DNA of 64,000 nt from Polytrichum commune (Eukaryota; Streptophyta; Polytrichopsida; Polytrichales; Polytrichaceae), in the NCBI GenBank assembly GCA_950295325.1, contig OX485806.1, forward strand, positions 55,175,169-55,239,168, given 5' to 3'. Positions 20,701 through 30,232 of the stretch are shown one piece after another. Each line of letters begins with the position of its first letter. The first letter of the stretch is position 1. The notes beneath the pieces were generated by a model. It worked only from the letters and a program-made list of their open reading frames with translations, was not told the DNA's origin and made no database searches. Made by a program: the position numbers and the translations under genes.

Positions 20701-21778
20701 CGCAATTCGCCAAGAGGCCACGGCGAAATTCCAAACCTTCCAGCAAGAAGTCGACGACCACAAAGCACAACTACAGAAATTAGCCGCAAACACAGCCACA
20801 CAGGAAAACCCAGATCGAATACAAGAGTTGGCCAAAATTGAGGCCTTTGACCTCTGGGTGCGAGACCCATCCAACTCTGACACCGAAAATCAAATTACGG
20901 TACAGACACTTCTGCAGAGAGTCACAACAAAGATTAGCCATACACTGAAAACTCTCAAAACAGAGTTACGACAAGTAACCACAGAAAGAGATGAATTGCA
21001 AGGCAGATTGGAGCAACAGGAGGAAGAGGCCACTCAACATCCGAAATGGGACAATCTGTTAGGTTTGAGCAAAATAGAAGATCCGGGTAACCTCATCACA
21101 GCAACAATGAAAAACCTACCACCTCCCATAAGCATCTATCAATATTACCAGGCTTATAAGCCAATGATCTTCAACTGGAGCAACCTCCCAGATCTGAAAA
21201 TCCAAAACCACTTATCAAAAGAACAGTTTCAAATTTTGTGGGCTCAAGCGAATTCGGCAGCCAGGGACATTCTTACTTTTATGTGGATTCTGAAACATCT
21301 GATAGTACCAAAGGGAGTAGTTGAAATCACTACCGCAAACCCAACTTTTTACCTCACTCGATTCTGCATTGGAGCCCTTACTCACATAAACCGACATCAC
21401 GAGGAATTTTACATGAACATCGACAACAGGAACGCCTTACCCCAGATCGAACCCTATGATTCAGAGTTAACCACAGAAATTCAAGCAATGGCGGACACTC
21501 AATGTCCAGAGTTCGCATCCGCATTGGACATACTTGCGGGAGAAGACACAACATTGTTACATGAGGCCACACAACACCATCAAAATCTGGTACGCAAGTT
21601 TCCAGATTCTTTCCCACCAGCATTTCACAGGATTCAATTACATGGCTATATATCACGAGCATTAGAAGATAGAAAACACACACTGGAACAGAGGAAAATT
21701 TCCACACCCCATGCACGAACACTACTCTACCTCCCACAATACGATCCGGGCACTATGAAGATTGCAAAACGATCCTGA
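14726..21778 (+). CDS. Multi-module integrase plus accessory-domain polyprotein (2350 aa)
   Basis: Integrase joins element DNA to the host chromosome. This frame is open for 7 kb and continues, across one TAG, the RT/RNase H frame upstream; the Met at 14726 is merely the first after that stop. In order: a module of roughly 115-130 residues (DWR.P..EYL, a core, PYWWPT or YWWPT, and an H2C2-like zinc site) occurs five times, with YWWP codons at about 14882, 15308, 15710, 16049 and 16436. Modules 1 and 5 keep HHCC, 2 keeps most of it, 3 has lost it and 4 has lost one Cys. Then one catalytic core (D619, D681, E717: D,D-35-E), two SH3-like C-terminal domains (KFYKGQKILW at about 865 and SFYEGQRVVTK at about 977), a hydrophobic stretch (about 1190-1215), an accessory domain (about 1520-1745), coiled coils (about 1860-2100) and a C-terminal domain of unknown role. 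The stop is 17 bases before the polypurine tract. Whether the host or other elements use it is unknown. Confidence 0.85.
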   Translation: MDGDKLIRISPSGESKTCIAGQVIEEIIAEAHEQEGHHQTFGNTWFTILSGPYWWPTRKRDVASYCEECLVCLRQNEGRIYELENDTLVLDSVSDDESTTEENHSTDWRTPYFEYLRNGQVNGENITNEKQLRWANKCKRFILNGGTLIRLLPNGDTRICVTRSRGGKLIAATHHAKGKHLTLPMTKQLIFFSPYWWPTIDEDIKYHAEYECGECMLQLNGKQEEMNLKDKQMTTLKKMSSSDWRKPYVEYLSFGKVTSNDLTGEEKERVANRSQFFAIMNGKLMRRFVANEIPKECISENRIQGFLKELHGKYQTCEEMIKQATQGPYWWPTMTRDIQSFIKQRNGTRPTTQKNESTNLDWRAPIVEYLIQGTTGDRHPFEQENGTYFMEEGELRKDVDHGETKICIAGDPIKHLIKRVHEQNGYHLNPNDTIQQILNGPYWWPTIAQDTGHYINGECPRYKKKATTKIQCGAITTDPQEDWRTPFIDYLSHGRLTTPATTSQRQQIAIRSRPFQLINGDQLIKEGADGMKMRCVSGPITEAIIAEAHEGIAGGHFAANITLHKILTALYWWPTMKMDVYMYCKECDICQRVGPKVSKSAQPLHPIMPTEVFQRWGLDFIGPINPPAKGTKNRYIITATDYTTKWVEARALKDNTAASTVRFIFEEIITKFGCPIELVSDQGSHFLNKTIQILTKTFMVLHRKSTTYYPQANGQAESTNKVIKTTLTKMVNANRTDWDTKLYAALWVYRTAYKVTTKHTPFSLVFGTETLLPLTFIYNEENLQRNQEWHPVLKRRMEQLKTLDLTRIEAEENIEHTQTMRKRRQDKTLLEGKRCKHCKKPSYDTKEKYDKTHQAKEKLQDNKSPKFYKGQKILWHQRMNKPGPGKFRIRWSGPYEITEIYDNNTVDVSTLQGENLGRVNMSKIKPYHEPLEAKAYVLEVDDATNSPFDNTSTNCINGSIDTNHHKEESSHSRKPCSFYEGQRVVTKRISNKQVNIPFEKQEWVGPYTITRIHEDDTIEIKTIHHKQLGRWRSKMFLPYDRVNPNQVNTFDQGGMEISTSPDYDEVHHKMLECYSVQPLRMGTYDTSLTKNKTEIRVENYPIQPLPKRTSIPRTTNGLQPTTTKDFIQIFGKEDNYDTNVPHIQPLKGPTTSTLYDDMTITFIKDDTHTNYDTTNNTSNYTTAYMATIMRLHYVCESWYLILIVLLHSNWYLLQWNSSIHSANNFVTQEVTKPSKPQSNYVNVQVVKFNWQPNLDNTQGREPSMLVQLLKSKLNSNLVFIGGVRTRRTPRKARTLHKAAFSLIFICTNHTTSQEEVKQAKITKGVSKPCRTKSMPPGSQVDFHRVTKTSWNCQQSDRGVTDSTNRIITQTGLSKPKTESPELLPKGRNTFSSLSHLIKVEPKKTLPCSKKLLVWSKSDRSIIQFNNYVKSEIARSLFCLACNLFQEPNKSVFINFESLVDQLLAEENSDHLPLRSTSTQLILRDNSHQPVISEGLVQLLDSIQNKLGIVTMKLTPKEKGKSAMSRSIEDIIFSTEMAALDYEPTREEETFLQLIGLDRFVTKVTWEILNPSVIQEVIANLDIETMQTRLNGKVIPIFGKGWRQKMRALFYINTFMAKREPGTPRIHAADLFPNIKEKMRTKLGTCKINDCTIIEARKPLKFFNSLFLLRTSANTISCSAIAHIQDALNGKEVDWPGLFYEYIKAELITLKEELYKDKTTNLRTLVGPPITMLLASEGLLTVQQEIDAGMLMPSQLEDKAPNKKRKIEDQMEHTKGNSSKEGEKPLILVARMEPATDQIVLISTKGTSQFDSKPLQEILHKFNHTSKLLENWITGTAQFNTGAAHKEELISVSGNQNPNSQDRTSELGIQLQHLQTEYTITEEKCRQEAADALLQNQELQQKYTHLQTQYAAAEDKLRQIAETNQAQMKEHQLKHDLLQEKYTTTVQRHQQITAEEQHKFLKQQQILETDLKNRTKTAAIAAQQLRQFRQTVSAIRQEATAKFQTFQQEVDDHKAQLQKLAANTATQENPDRIQELAKIEAFDLWVRDPSNSDTENQITVQTLLQRVTTKISHTLKTLKTELRQVTTERDELQGRLEQQEEEATQHPKWDNLLGLSKIEDPGNLITATMKNLPPPISIYQYYQAYKPMIFNWSNLPDLKIQNHLSKEQFQILWAQANSAARDILTFMWILKHLIVPKGVVEITTANPTFYLTRFCIGALTHINRHHEEFYMNIDNRNALPQIEPYDSELTTEIQAMADTQCPEFASALDILAGEDTTLLHEATQHHQNLVRKFPDSFPPAFHRIQLHGYISRALEDRKHTLEQRKISTPHARTLLYLPQYDPGTMKIAKRS

Positions 21779-21795
21779 GGGCAGGATCTTCCTCT

Positions 21796-21810
21796 GGGAG
21801 GGGGGTAAAA
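21796..21810 (+). other. Polypurine tract
   Basis: GGGAGGGGGGTAAAA directly precedes the TGTTAAGC start of the LTR, the standard position for priming plus-strand DNA. Confidence 0.85.
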
Positions 21811-23925
21811 TGTTAAGCATAACATTCTAAATCACAAAGAGATTACAAATGGAACTAAGGATCGAAGACAGGCCCTAACCCATCACCGAAATGGAGAGAA
21901 GCTCGAACACTGGAGAGCCTCGGCCTCGGGCTCGGCTATGGAGCTCGGCCACAGCCTTAGGGCCCTTTCCGCGGTTTCACACACTTGACGCGCGGTAATA
22001 GGTCCCAGTACCCGCGGCAATGGGTACCCAGCTCGTATAAAGGGGACTTAGGACTTAGAGAAGCATGAAAGTAAGTACGTAAGGACTATTAGATAAGTAT
22101 ACTAGGACTTAGAGGAAGAATATATGAAGACATATAGGATAGAAGATTTTGAGAACCAATGCCTATGTGATAAGGCATACTAATGGAGTATATAGGAAAG
22201 TAGTAGAATATGATTAGGGAATATATTATGTAGGATTTTGAAGAGACATGATTATGGGAAATATATATAGCATGAAGGATTTTGAGGAAACATGATTATG
22301 GAATTGATGGGAATTTTAGATATTAACTCAAGATGATATTATGAAGACATTAAGGGGAATATAGGAATATGGTACATTCTATTAGCATGATCATCAATCA
22401 ATCGACATGAAGATTTGATTGAATTCCAAAAAGAGTTTAGAATGTAGCCACAACGAGGAGTTAGGGAAATCTTGGAATTATGAACATTAGAGAGGAAGAA
22501 CGGTTGTAACCGTTTATGATAGATAGAATCTACATATTTTGAAGATAGTTAGTTATCTAGGGAAGTGGAAGTTTACAACCACTCTTAGTATAGATTTTGG
22601 ATAAGAAGAAAAGACTATATAAGGGAAGCATTTTAGGAGACCTATACCTCATTTTCTACACAACGAAGTTATCTTAAATTTGAGTGTCAAGAATCACTTG
22701 AAGCTTTTGTAACTCTCCTCTCGAGGAACCTTTGCAATACACTTATCTTTTCTACAAATGCGTGTGACCTTTCTACCTCTCTCTCAAATTGTCTTACAAA
22801 GTTTGTCAAGCGGTACTTGGAACTTGAGTGATTGAGCAACCGAGAGTAGAGTAGATTGAGTAGACTCTTTTGAGAAAGAACTCAAAAGATAATGCGAGGG
22901 TGAGAACAAAGCGCTCAAGACAAATTGAAGAATCAATGGGACTTTGAGAGAGATTGAATTGAGAAAGCGATTGTTAAACTTGAGTGAAAGAAACAAGATT
23001 ATCTCTCAAGCGGAACTTATCATTGATCTCCTCAAAAGGGAATTATAATTATTCATATGATTAATTGATTGAAGAAATATATGCATGTTATGATTTGAGC
23101 AAAATTACTTAACTCCTTCAAAAGAGGAGGAACTTATTATTATAAACTACATAATCGACTTATACATATTATACTACATATTGATTGATTGAACTTATGA
23201 TTGACAAGAATGATGAAGACATTAATTCACGTCAAAGTTTGAATACATATGAAGGAAGTAATATTGATATAATATAACCCACTTACTACAATTGTTATTG
23301 AACCTCTTTCTTTCACAATACTTTGTGAGTTGTTGGATGTCATTAACAATTGAAGAAGAGTTCTTCTCTCTTGAGCAAAACTCAAGAGAGTTACAATTAT
23401 TCTTGTTATTAAAGCACTTTGAAGATCAACGTGACATTGCAAAACAATTACTGAAGTGTGCATGAACTTATAACTACTATAAGTATAATTGTCAAGTTAC
23501 AATATTATAAGTAGTAACACTTGAGCTTAAAAAGGAAGATTCAAAGATATTATATGTTCTTCATTATAAGATTATTATCATTGATATGATTGATGTTATG
23601 AACTACAAAACTTAAGGATTCAAACAACATATTGAAACTATATTATTATATGTTATTGTTACACCTCTTGAAGCTTTCTTAAATCTAAAGGTTCTTATTG
23701 TCAATGATGCCTTACATTGAGAGTAAGAATTAAGATAATGAGATTGTGTTCACTCCAATAATTATATTCATATCATAAGGAGAAGAGAGGGATTATTAAT
23801 TTGAGACCGAACATATTAATGAGGCACGGTAGTTCTCAAGCGAATATAAATTTACGTGATGTCTCACCGTGAGTCTTCTTGAGCTAATTTGCAAGGGAAC
23901 GACCTACGGGGTGCATCATGAGGCG
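21811..23925 (+). repeat. 3' LTR of the outer element (3' end unresolved)
   Basis: Begins TGTTAAGCATAACATTC after the polypurine tract. It holds TATAAA (22036) and TATATAA (22616) boxes and no coding sequence. No clear CA-ended terminus with a matching flank was found. The limit used is the point where a foreign LTR stub starts, so part of 23000-23925 may not be LTR. Confidence 0.6.
22616..22622 (+). promoter_or_regulatory. Probable TATA box in the 3' LTR
   Basis: TATATAAGGG, about 800 bp into the LTR, followed after roughly 35-45 bp by CATTTTCTACACAAC. This fits a U3/R promoter; an upstream TATAAA at 22036 is an alternative. Confidence 0.5.
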
Positions 23926-24242
23926 GCTTAGCCAATCGACCGTCCCGGAGCGTACTTGGCAATGTGTTCCGGGTAGTTGTAGTGTTGTTTTGGCAACACA
24001 ATGATCAACTCAAGAGTGGACTTCCATGGATGGAAGTCCACCTTAGCCATTGGCTACCTACTAAGGGGAGAGTCCCGAATGCATGTGTATAAGGGTTTGG
24101 TGACCAAGCTATGAGCTTGAAGATCCGCGGTATTGGGAGCTAACCATGCATGTGCGTGGGATGTGCAGGTTAGCGCTCGTGGCACTTGCTAGGTTGGAAG
24201 GTTGTTAGGCTAAGTTAAGGAAAACTAGCAAGGATTGCAACA
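23926..24242 (+). repeat. Chromovirus LTR fragment, subtype B (3' third)
   Basis: Starts abruptly in GAGGCGGCTTAGCC and matches the end of the LTR at 36984-37919 through GGAAAACTAGCAAGGATTGC, closing with TTGCAACA (a decayed TCGCGACA). It lacks the first two thirds and any PBS after it. Confidence 0.85.
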
Positions 24243-26399
24243 AAAAATAACCCTGAAATACTTGAGCACCTACTTTGTGTAGATTTTTAGGAAGCCTTAC
24301 AAGATTGTTTAATGGTAAATTGAACATAGTAGTATCCTAGAAGTAAATTATCATAGGTGTGTATTTGGTAAATAAGCAGTTCCAAATAAACTTGGCAAAT
24401 AATATTGTTCCTATATTCAGGAATTAAGGCTTCCACTAGCTCAATTTCCAAAGGGTTTACTACTCATACAAATATAGGTTATGAAATCCTAAAGACACAT
24501 TATTGAGCTAAAGTGTAAAGGTTCAAGTAATTGGAAAATCTATACAAATACTTAGAAAAATATGGTCAAAGGTTTTTGACCTAACCTAATATCCTAAGTT
24601 ATAAGATTGTATAAACTACTTAGTAGTGGGTTACATCATCTAAGGTTGAAGAATCCTCAATGACCAAGAAAAAACCTTAACAAAATGCGCCTAAAATATT
24701 AGGATAAGGTGTGATGCCCTAATATTGAGGGGGTGTCTTCTTGCCAAGCTCTAGGGAACAAATTTCAAAATATGGTCATGGGATTTCCAAAGTTCCAAAT
24801 GCAATAAACCAATGAAAGGGGGGCAAGAGGGGACGTGTCAGAATTGGGTGGAACCTGTGTCCATGAAGAAAATTGAGAATCACTTACATGGGAGAGGCAA
24901 TTACTGAATAGAATGAACACAATCTCTTTAAATATGACAAGGTAAACATGGTTTCCAAAACAATAAATTTATTTCCTAATCCTTCTGTATGATTGGTTGG
25001 CTAGGGTGTCGGACATAGGACATTTGGTGAGGATATTTAGACCCAGCTTCGTGTGTAATTAACTCATTAGCTGTTCTTTCCAAGACACATGATGAGTATG
25101 TAATTATAAACTAAGATGTAATAAATGAAGAAGATTTGATTCTATGATAGGAGTTGTTCTAGTCTAAAATAAAGTCTTTTGAAGTCTAATAGAGCAACCT
25201 CTAGCATAATACTTTGAAAATCTATAACTAGTCAAAAATGATAAATTAAGTTCAAAACTTTTATGGCAAATATTTTTAAGGTTCCTCTACACAGGTTAAA
25301 AATTAAATGCCAAATGCCAATGTACATAAATAGCAACAATTGCTTACGATGTAATCCTCTATAGTAGGGCATCATACATTGCAAGACTTTGTTTGTTGGA
25401 TGAGTTTGAAAACAACTCACGCTCATGGTATGAAATTCATTTTTGTGGTTTCTTTAGGATATATTTATTATGACACATAAGTCATCGAGAGATGGACATA
25501 CATACACCTTGCTAGAACATGACATTATTCAACCATATGGATTGGTTCAATGTTCCTAGAATATGTCAATTATACTCCATGTGCCCCCCAAACAAAGTGA
25601 GAATATTGTTTACAAATCATACATTCAAATTGACCTTGAAAATTTGGGTGGGGTTATATTCCTGGCACTATGCGCATGAATCACTATTCATCTTGATGAT
25701 ATGCGTAGGAAATATTGTCATCAAATATTATTCTTTGAAAATATTATTTAGAGTAACAATATCTTTAAAAATAATGACATCTACATAATTTTTATACTAT
25801 TCATATTAGCACTATTCATTATTTGTATGGATATCAAATTTTTCATATTTATCTAAATTTCATCCCATGAAGATAAGATAATAGAAACCCATGTCATATG
25901 CTGAATATAGAACTAAATAATGTTATAAATCCTTGAATACAATTATAATTGTAATGTATACAACTCAAACCGCTTGCGTTTTGAATTAAGGCCCATAATT
26001 TACAAAAATAATAAAGTTAATTAATGAAAATAGTCAATATATGCCTTACTATATTTTGAGATATCCGCATGTGAATGCGAGTTGTGTAAGAAACCGGTAT
26101 TAGGTTTGGAACAACCCAGATTTGAATCAAGTTGCTTACATTGACTGGTGCTATCCTAAATTTAGTTAATGTTAAAGAAAAAATAATCTAAAGGTGGATA
26201 CAAAAAAAAACTTACTACGCGGACATGCGTAGAATATTCTTTATTCTTTTATATTTTTTTGAAACATGCTATTATTTAGCTGCGTGAATTAATCAAACTA
26301 CTCAAGGTTGGGTTAAGGTTTGTGGTCTAAGTAGAAAGGAAGTTAGTAGATAGAAATTAGATTTATATCAATTAGTTAGTATGACAAAATTTAGACAGT

Positions 26400-26492
26400 G
26401 GATGAAGGACAACAAATGACAACATCGAATGGATGAAGAACAACGCATGACAACGTCGAATAAATAAAGGACAACGTAAAACAACATCGAAC
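26400..26492 (+). repeat. 31-bp tandem repeat, three copies
   Basis: GGATGAAGGACAACAAATGA-type units at 26400-26430, 26431-26461 and 26462-26492, each ending CATCGAA or CGTCGAA plus T or C. Related words continue less regularly to about 26600. Confidence 0.85.
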
Positions 26493-27039
26493 ATAGGATA
26501 ACAACAAACGAAAGATGATGTAAAATGGATGAGATGCCGAGTAAATGGAGGTGTAAAAATAGAATAACAACAAACATATTATGATGTTAAGCAAATGAAG
26601 TCAAGCGGATGAAGGCCGTTGGATCAAACGTTTGGAAAACCAAGATCGTTGGATCTAGGGGTTTGGAAAATGAAGGCTAGGATGGTGGCGGTTGTAAATG
26701 CCAACTGTTAGATGTAGGTATGACTAGATCTACGTCCAAGAATATTTGGTGGTTGGAAAAGGTAATCCCCCGAAGGGGACATGAGGACTCACTTGTCACT
26801 GTTTCACTTTCGCAGTTAGAATCACTCTTCGTTCTCTTCTCCCTCTTTGTATAGGTCGATGTAAAAAGTTGTTGAAAGATAATAATATAAATGATGGACA
26901 AATGGGTTTATAAACCTTACAAATGTTGAATAAAAAGGTTTTTGAACCATATTGAAGAAGGTGATATTGTCTAGTTGCATTAGCTTTGATATCCTCAGCT
27001 GTTGGATGTATAAGTTGTTACTTGATCTATTGGCCTATT

Positions 27040-27560
27040 AGGTTTTGTCTTAGTCTATATACTAGTTTATGTATTAGTCTTTGCATTATTTGTGTATTAG
27101 CCTCTACATTAGACTTCTGCATTATGTTATGCATCACTTATCTGCATTAATCATCTATCTTCGTCTTTTGCATTACGTTCTGTATTAGGTTTTACATTGG
27201 TTTTCTGCATCAATTTCCAACATTTGATTTCTACATTATGTTGTGCATCAGTCATTTAAATTATTGTTTTATATTAGTTTCATGTATTAGATTCTACATT
27301 AGTGTCTTGCATCAGTCATCTACATTACTCTTATGTACTATGTTCTATATTATTCCTCTGCATTAGGTTCTATGTTAGGCTCTGCGCTAATGTTCTATAT
27401 TAAGCTCTACATTTGTATTATACATTTATGTTGTGCGTGTCATGCATTAGTGTTATGCGTGTTCTACATTACTGTTATGCGTTTCATGCATTAGTGTTCT
27501 ACATTAATCTTCTATATTAGGCTTTACATTAATATTATGAATTATATGCATTAGAAGGTC
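27040..27560 (+). repeat. Degenerate short repeat rich in CATTAG/TCTACATTA
   Basis: TGCATTAG, TCTACATTA and TTCTGCATTA recur dozens of times at irregular 10-25 bp spacing, as in an old minisatellite. Confidence 0.7.
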
Positions 27561-28899
27561 ATTGCTTGAAAGGACTAGAGTAGTACACCCATCCGGCCAA
27601 TCTTGTAGGTTGTTACTTTGCTTGGAGTAACAATTGTTACTACATAAAGTATTCAATTAATTTCATATATGCATCATGAAGGAAGTTTTGTCTTTAACCT
27701 TTTAATTTAAAATCAAACATTCTTAGTTCATACTTATGTCCTAAGCTAACTAATGCTCTCAATGTTGTGTAGGTTGTAGGGAAGCGTTTTTTCTAGACTT
27801 CTTTTATAATTCAAGTGATAGCAAAATGTGGCACCAATGGAGGAGGAGAGCATCAAATAGAAGTCATACTACAATAGTTTACTTTGATGGATTCATCACT
27901 ACCCTCTAAATCTAAATATCAACTTTGATTTCACATAGCCTTGATTACATCAAACTACAACATTAAATGGAATGATACAAGTCATTAGGTTGTCATGTTG
28001 GTATTTTGAATTTATATTTCACAATTGCAAGAAATCAAAGTTGCCTTGAATCAATGTTGAACGAATCACAAGCTAAATGTTGAGTTGGGACTAAAAATTA
28101 TAGGTGTCAACAGTAACTTATCATTAAATGTTGGTCACTTCTATTTTTAGGCATTATCTTCAAGCTTTTAAACATGTGAATGAGCTCAATGGAAAAATAC
28201 TTGTTCTTGTTGGAATCTTTTTAGTGACATGACAATCTCATTCATTTTCACTTGCAACAATTTATTTTCTAATTTGATTACAAGTTTTTGCGTATAATTA
28301 TTACATATGGAACATTTCAAACAACACATATATGTATTTCAACACAATGAATCCTCAACAAGAAGAGGGTGGTAATAAGTGATTGGAAATTATACTATTG
28401 TGGAGCTTTCTGTTTTTCTTTTGTGGCAACTAGGATGGGCTTCAAAGAAAATGGTAGGCAAAAAGAGGATGTAGGGCCAGTGCTACCTGAAGGATCGTAG
28501 CAACATAACCCTTCTTTGTAGTTCTTTTCCCAGAATGATGCCATCCACTAGACACTATTAAACTGCCCCTTGCGTATCATGATAGAACACCAACCAATCA
28601 CCCAACCCCGAAGAGCACCTGCATGAGTACCTCTCAACCTACATAAGCAAGCCTTAGAACTACTGCAACATCTTCATTTGCTCACGTTGCATGTTGTTAT
28701 TTCACATGCATTACCTCTAGTACCCATGTTGTTTGGCGCACAAACAAATTAGATCTAGTGATGTTTTGATAGAGATGTCGCCGCACATAATATTATTTCT
28801 AAATGCTCCAAGGAGAGCCTGGGATCGCGACATTGATCTAGAGCCCAGGAAATATGGTGAGGAGTGATAGGCAAAGTAGGAGAACAACAATAGCAACCG

Positions 28900-29689
28900 T
28901 GCTAGATCACACTACCACCAAAGAAATAACCAAATAGAGGCAACCTCGAAGAGAACTTGCTATCTGAGGAACGACGAAGAAGGTTGGAGATCCGCAACCA
29001 CAACAAGCAACATATCCATGAGTTTTTGTCCGAAGATAAATCCACAAGGAGCCTCGGAGGCCTTCCCCACATGGGAAAGTGGGGTGGTTTCCCATGTGAT
29101 GAGAAGGCTACAAGACTAGAGGTCTTGCCCATGTGGAGAAGTGCAAAAATGGAGATTTGTAGGCACTTTCCACATGGCAAAAAAAAAAGTTCCCCATTTG
29201 AGAATATTTGTGGAAAAAATAATATTTTGTGGGTTTTTGGGAGGATTTTCATTTGTTGTGGCATGGATAATGTTGTCAATATCTCATCCAAAATATGGAT
29301 GTTTTTCATCTACAAAATACGCTACAGTCTGCAACACTTTTCATCTCTCTGGGGATGTGTCTCTATAAAATTCGTCGCTAAAAAAAATTATTTCATTTTT
29401 TGAATCAAATATTTACATACAAGAGGCGAATGTTGTGCAGTCGGCTTGGTCACTTCTAACAGGCTTGTACTATTTCAAAACCAACTCTATGTATGTATAA
29501 GAACATCACAAAATACCAACCGCAGTTGCTTTAATTCAACGGTTTGCACAACAACCACCTCTTGGGCATTTTCCTCCAGTGGTACCCATGCTGGCACGGT
29601 TTGTGCACCTATGTCATTTTTTCAGTTGCCAGTCACACTTTGAAGAGCACATTGTGGAGTCTGTTTTTTCTGCTTCGCATCTATTACTT
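28900..29689. other. Unassigned sequence next to the OSCA-like fragment
   Basis: Open stretches on both strands near 28900-29400 overlap each other, show no known motif and contain G/C-rich words (CCCCACATGGG). No function can be supported. Confidence 0.4.
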
Positions 29690-29920
29690 TCAACACCAAC
29701 AAAGACTCGATACCATCAACACCACTAGACTTGTGCAGGATGCACATTGGACTTTTACGACTATATCAATTTTTTTTGTCGAATGTGAGCATGGACGCAC
29801 TGCAAACATGTAAGTATGTTTCATTCCTTCCGGCTCATAAATCTCGAGAACGTTTCCACCCTGAGCGAGCTCTCCAGCCACAATGGCCTTCTCGAGGGTA
29901 CGAAAACAAGAACGTCTACA

Positions 29921-30232
29921 GGGCTTGAGGAACATGGGGTAAGTTTTGAGTGAATCCATGTTGAACAGTGATTGCACAGACGCCACCGGAATGAAGAAGA
30001 AAAGTACAATGGTGACAACAATACAGGTGGCTAGCCTCCAAAATGTCGGCATCGTGTATGGCAGCGAAGGAATTCTGTTGTAAACATCACGAGGCTCTGG
30101 AGCCCACTCCTCTAATGTCTGCTTTGTTGAGTCTCACAAGACTGCGTCACCCCAGCGTGCTGTGAGTGAGACAAACCCTGCTCCCATGACACGCGGTTCC
30201 TCTATCCAAAAATGTTTGCACTCAAACTTCAT
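29921..30232 (-). pseudogene. OSCA/CSC1-like (DUF221) calcium-permeable channel, exon fragment with premature stop
   Basis: OSCA/CSC1 proteins are plant membrane channels gated by osmotic or mechanical stress. The minus strand reads, after a good splice acceptor (TTGCAG at 30233-30238), GAGFVSLTARWGDAV, then the hallmark EWAPEPRDVY, and a membrane helix (CIVVTIVLFFFIPVASVQSL) ending YPMFLKP, as at the start of the RSN1_7TM region. A TGA at 30134-30136 interrupts the linker, so the piece is broken. Past FLKP the open frame runs on to 29690 with sequence unlike OSCA (GGNVLEIYEPEGMKHTYMF); this could be retained intron, another captured piece, or chance. No other OSCA exons were found nearby. 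It is either a relic or a fragment carried by a transposon. Confidence 0.65.

Larger units (their letters stand above)
1..23925 (+). mobile_element. Decayed Tat/Athila-like Ty3/gypsy element (outer host of two insertions)
   Basis: Plus-strand gag, protease, reverse transcriptase, RNase H and integrase pieces follow in the usual Ty3/gypsy order and end in a polypurine tract and a 3' LTR at 21811. The 5' end lies outside the window. Removing the insertions at 932-4999 and 6013-13072 restores continuous reading across each 5-bp duplication, so both hit this element. The RNase H sequence (motifs APNWSMEF and CDASNIAIGAVLAQ) resembles the Athila/Tat branch. The left part (to about 13598) and the right part may come from different relatives joined by a deletion. 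The 3' limit is set only by the LTR stub that begins near 23926. Confidence 0.75.
24243..28899. other. AT-rich intergenic sequence, no gene recognised
   Basis: Frames are short and stop-rich on both strands. The segment at 24609-24650 (GTGGGTTACATCATCTAAGG) resembles 51462-51490 near the end of the Tat-type LTR, so a very old LTR trace may lie here. Two repeat patches are listed separately. Confidence 0.6.

Noticed and set aside
24243-28899. A host gene in the AT-rich interval
   Set aside because: No chain of exons with splice sites and coding motifs could be found; frames are short.
28902-29403. Overlapping open frames of 135 and 148 codons on both strands
   Set aside because: They have no recognised motif, and the opposite-strand frames mirror each other.
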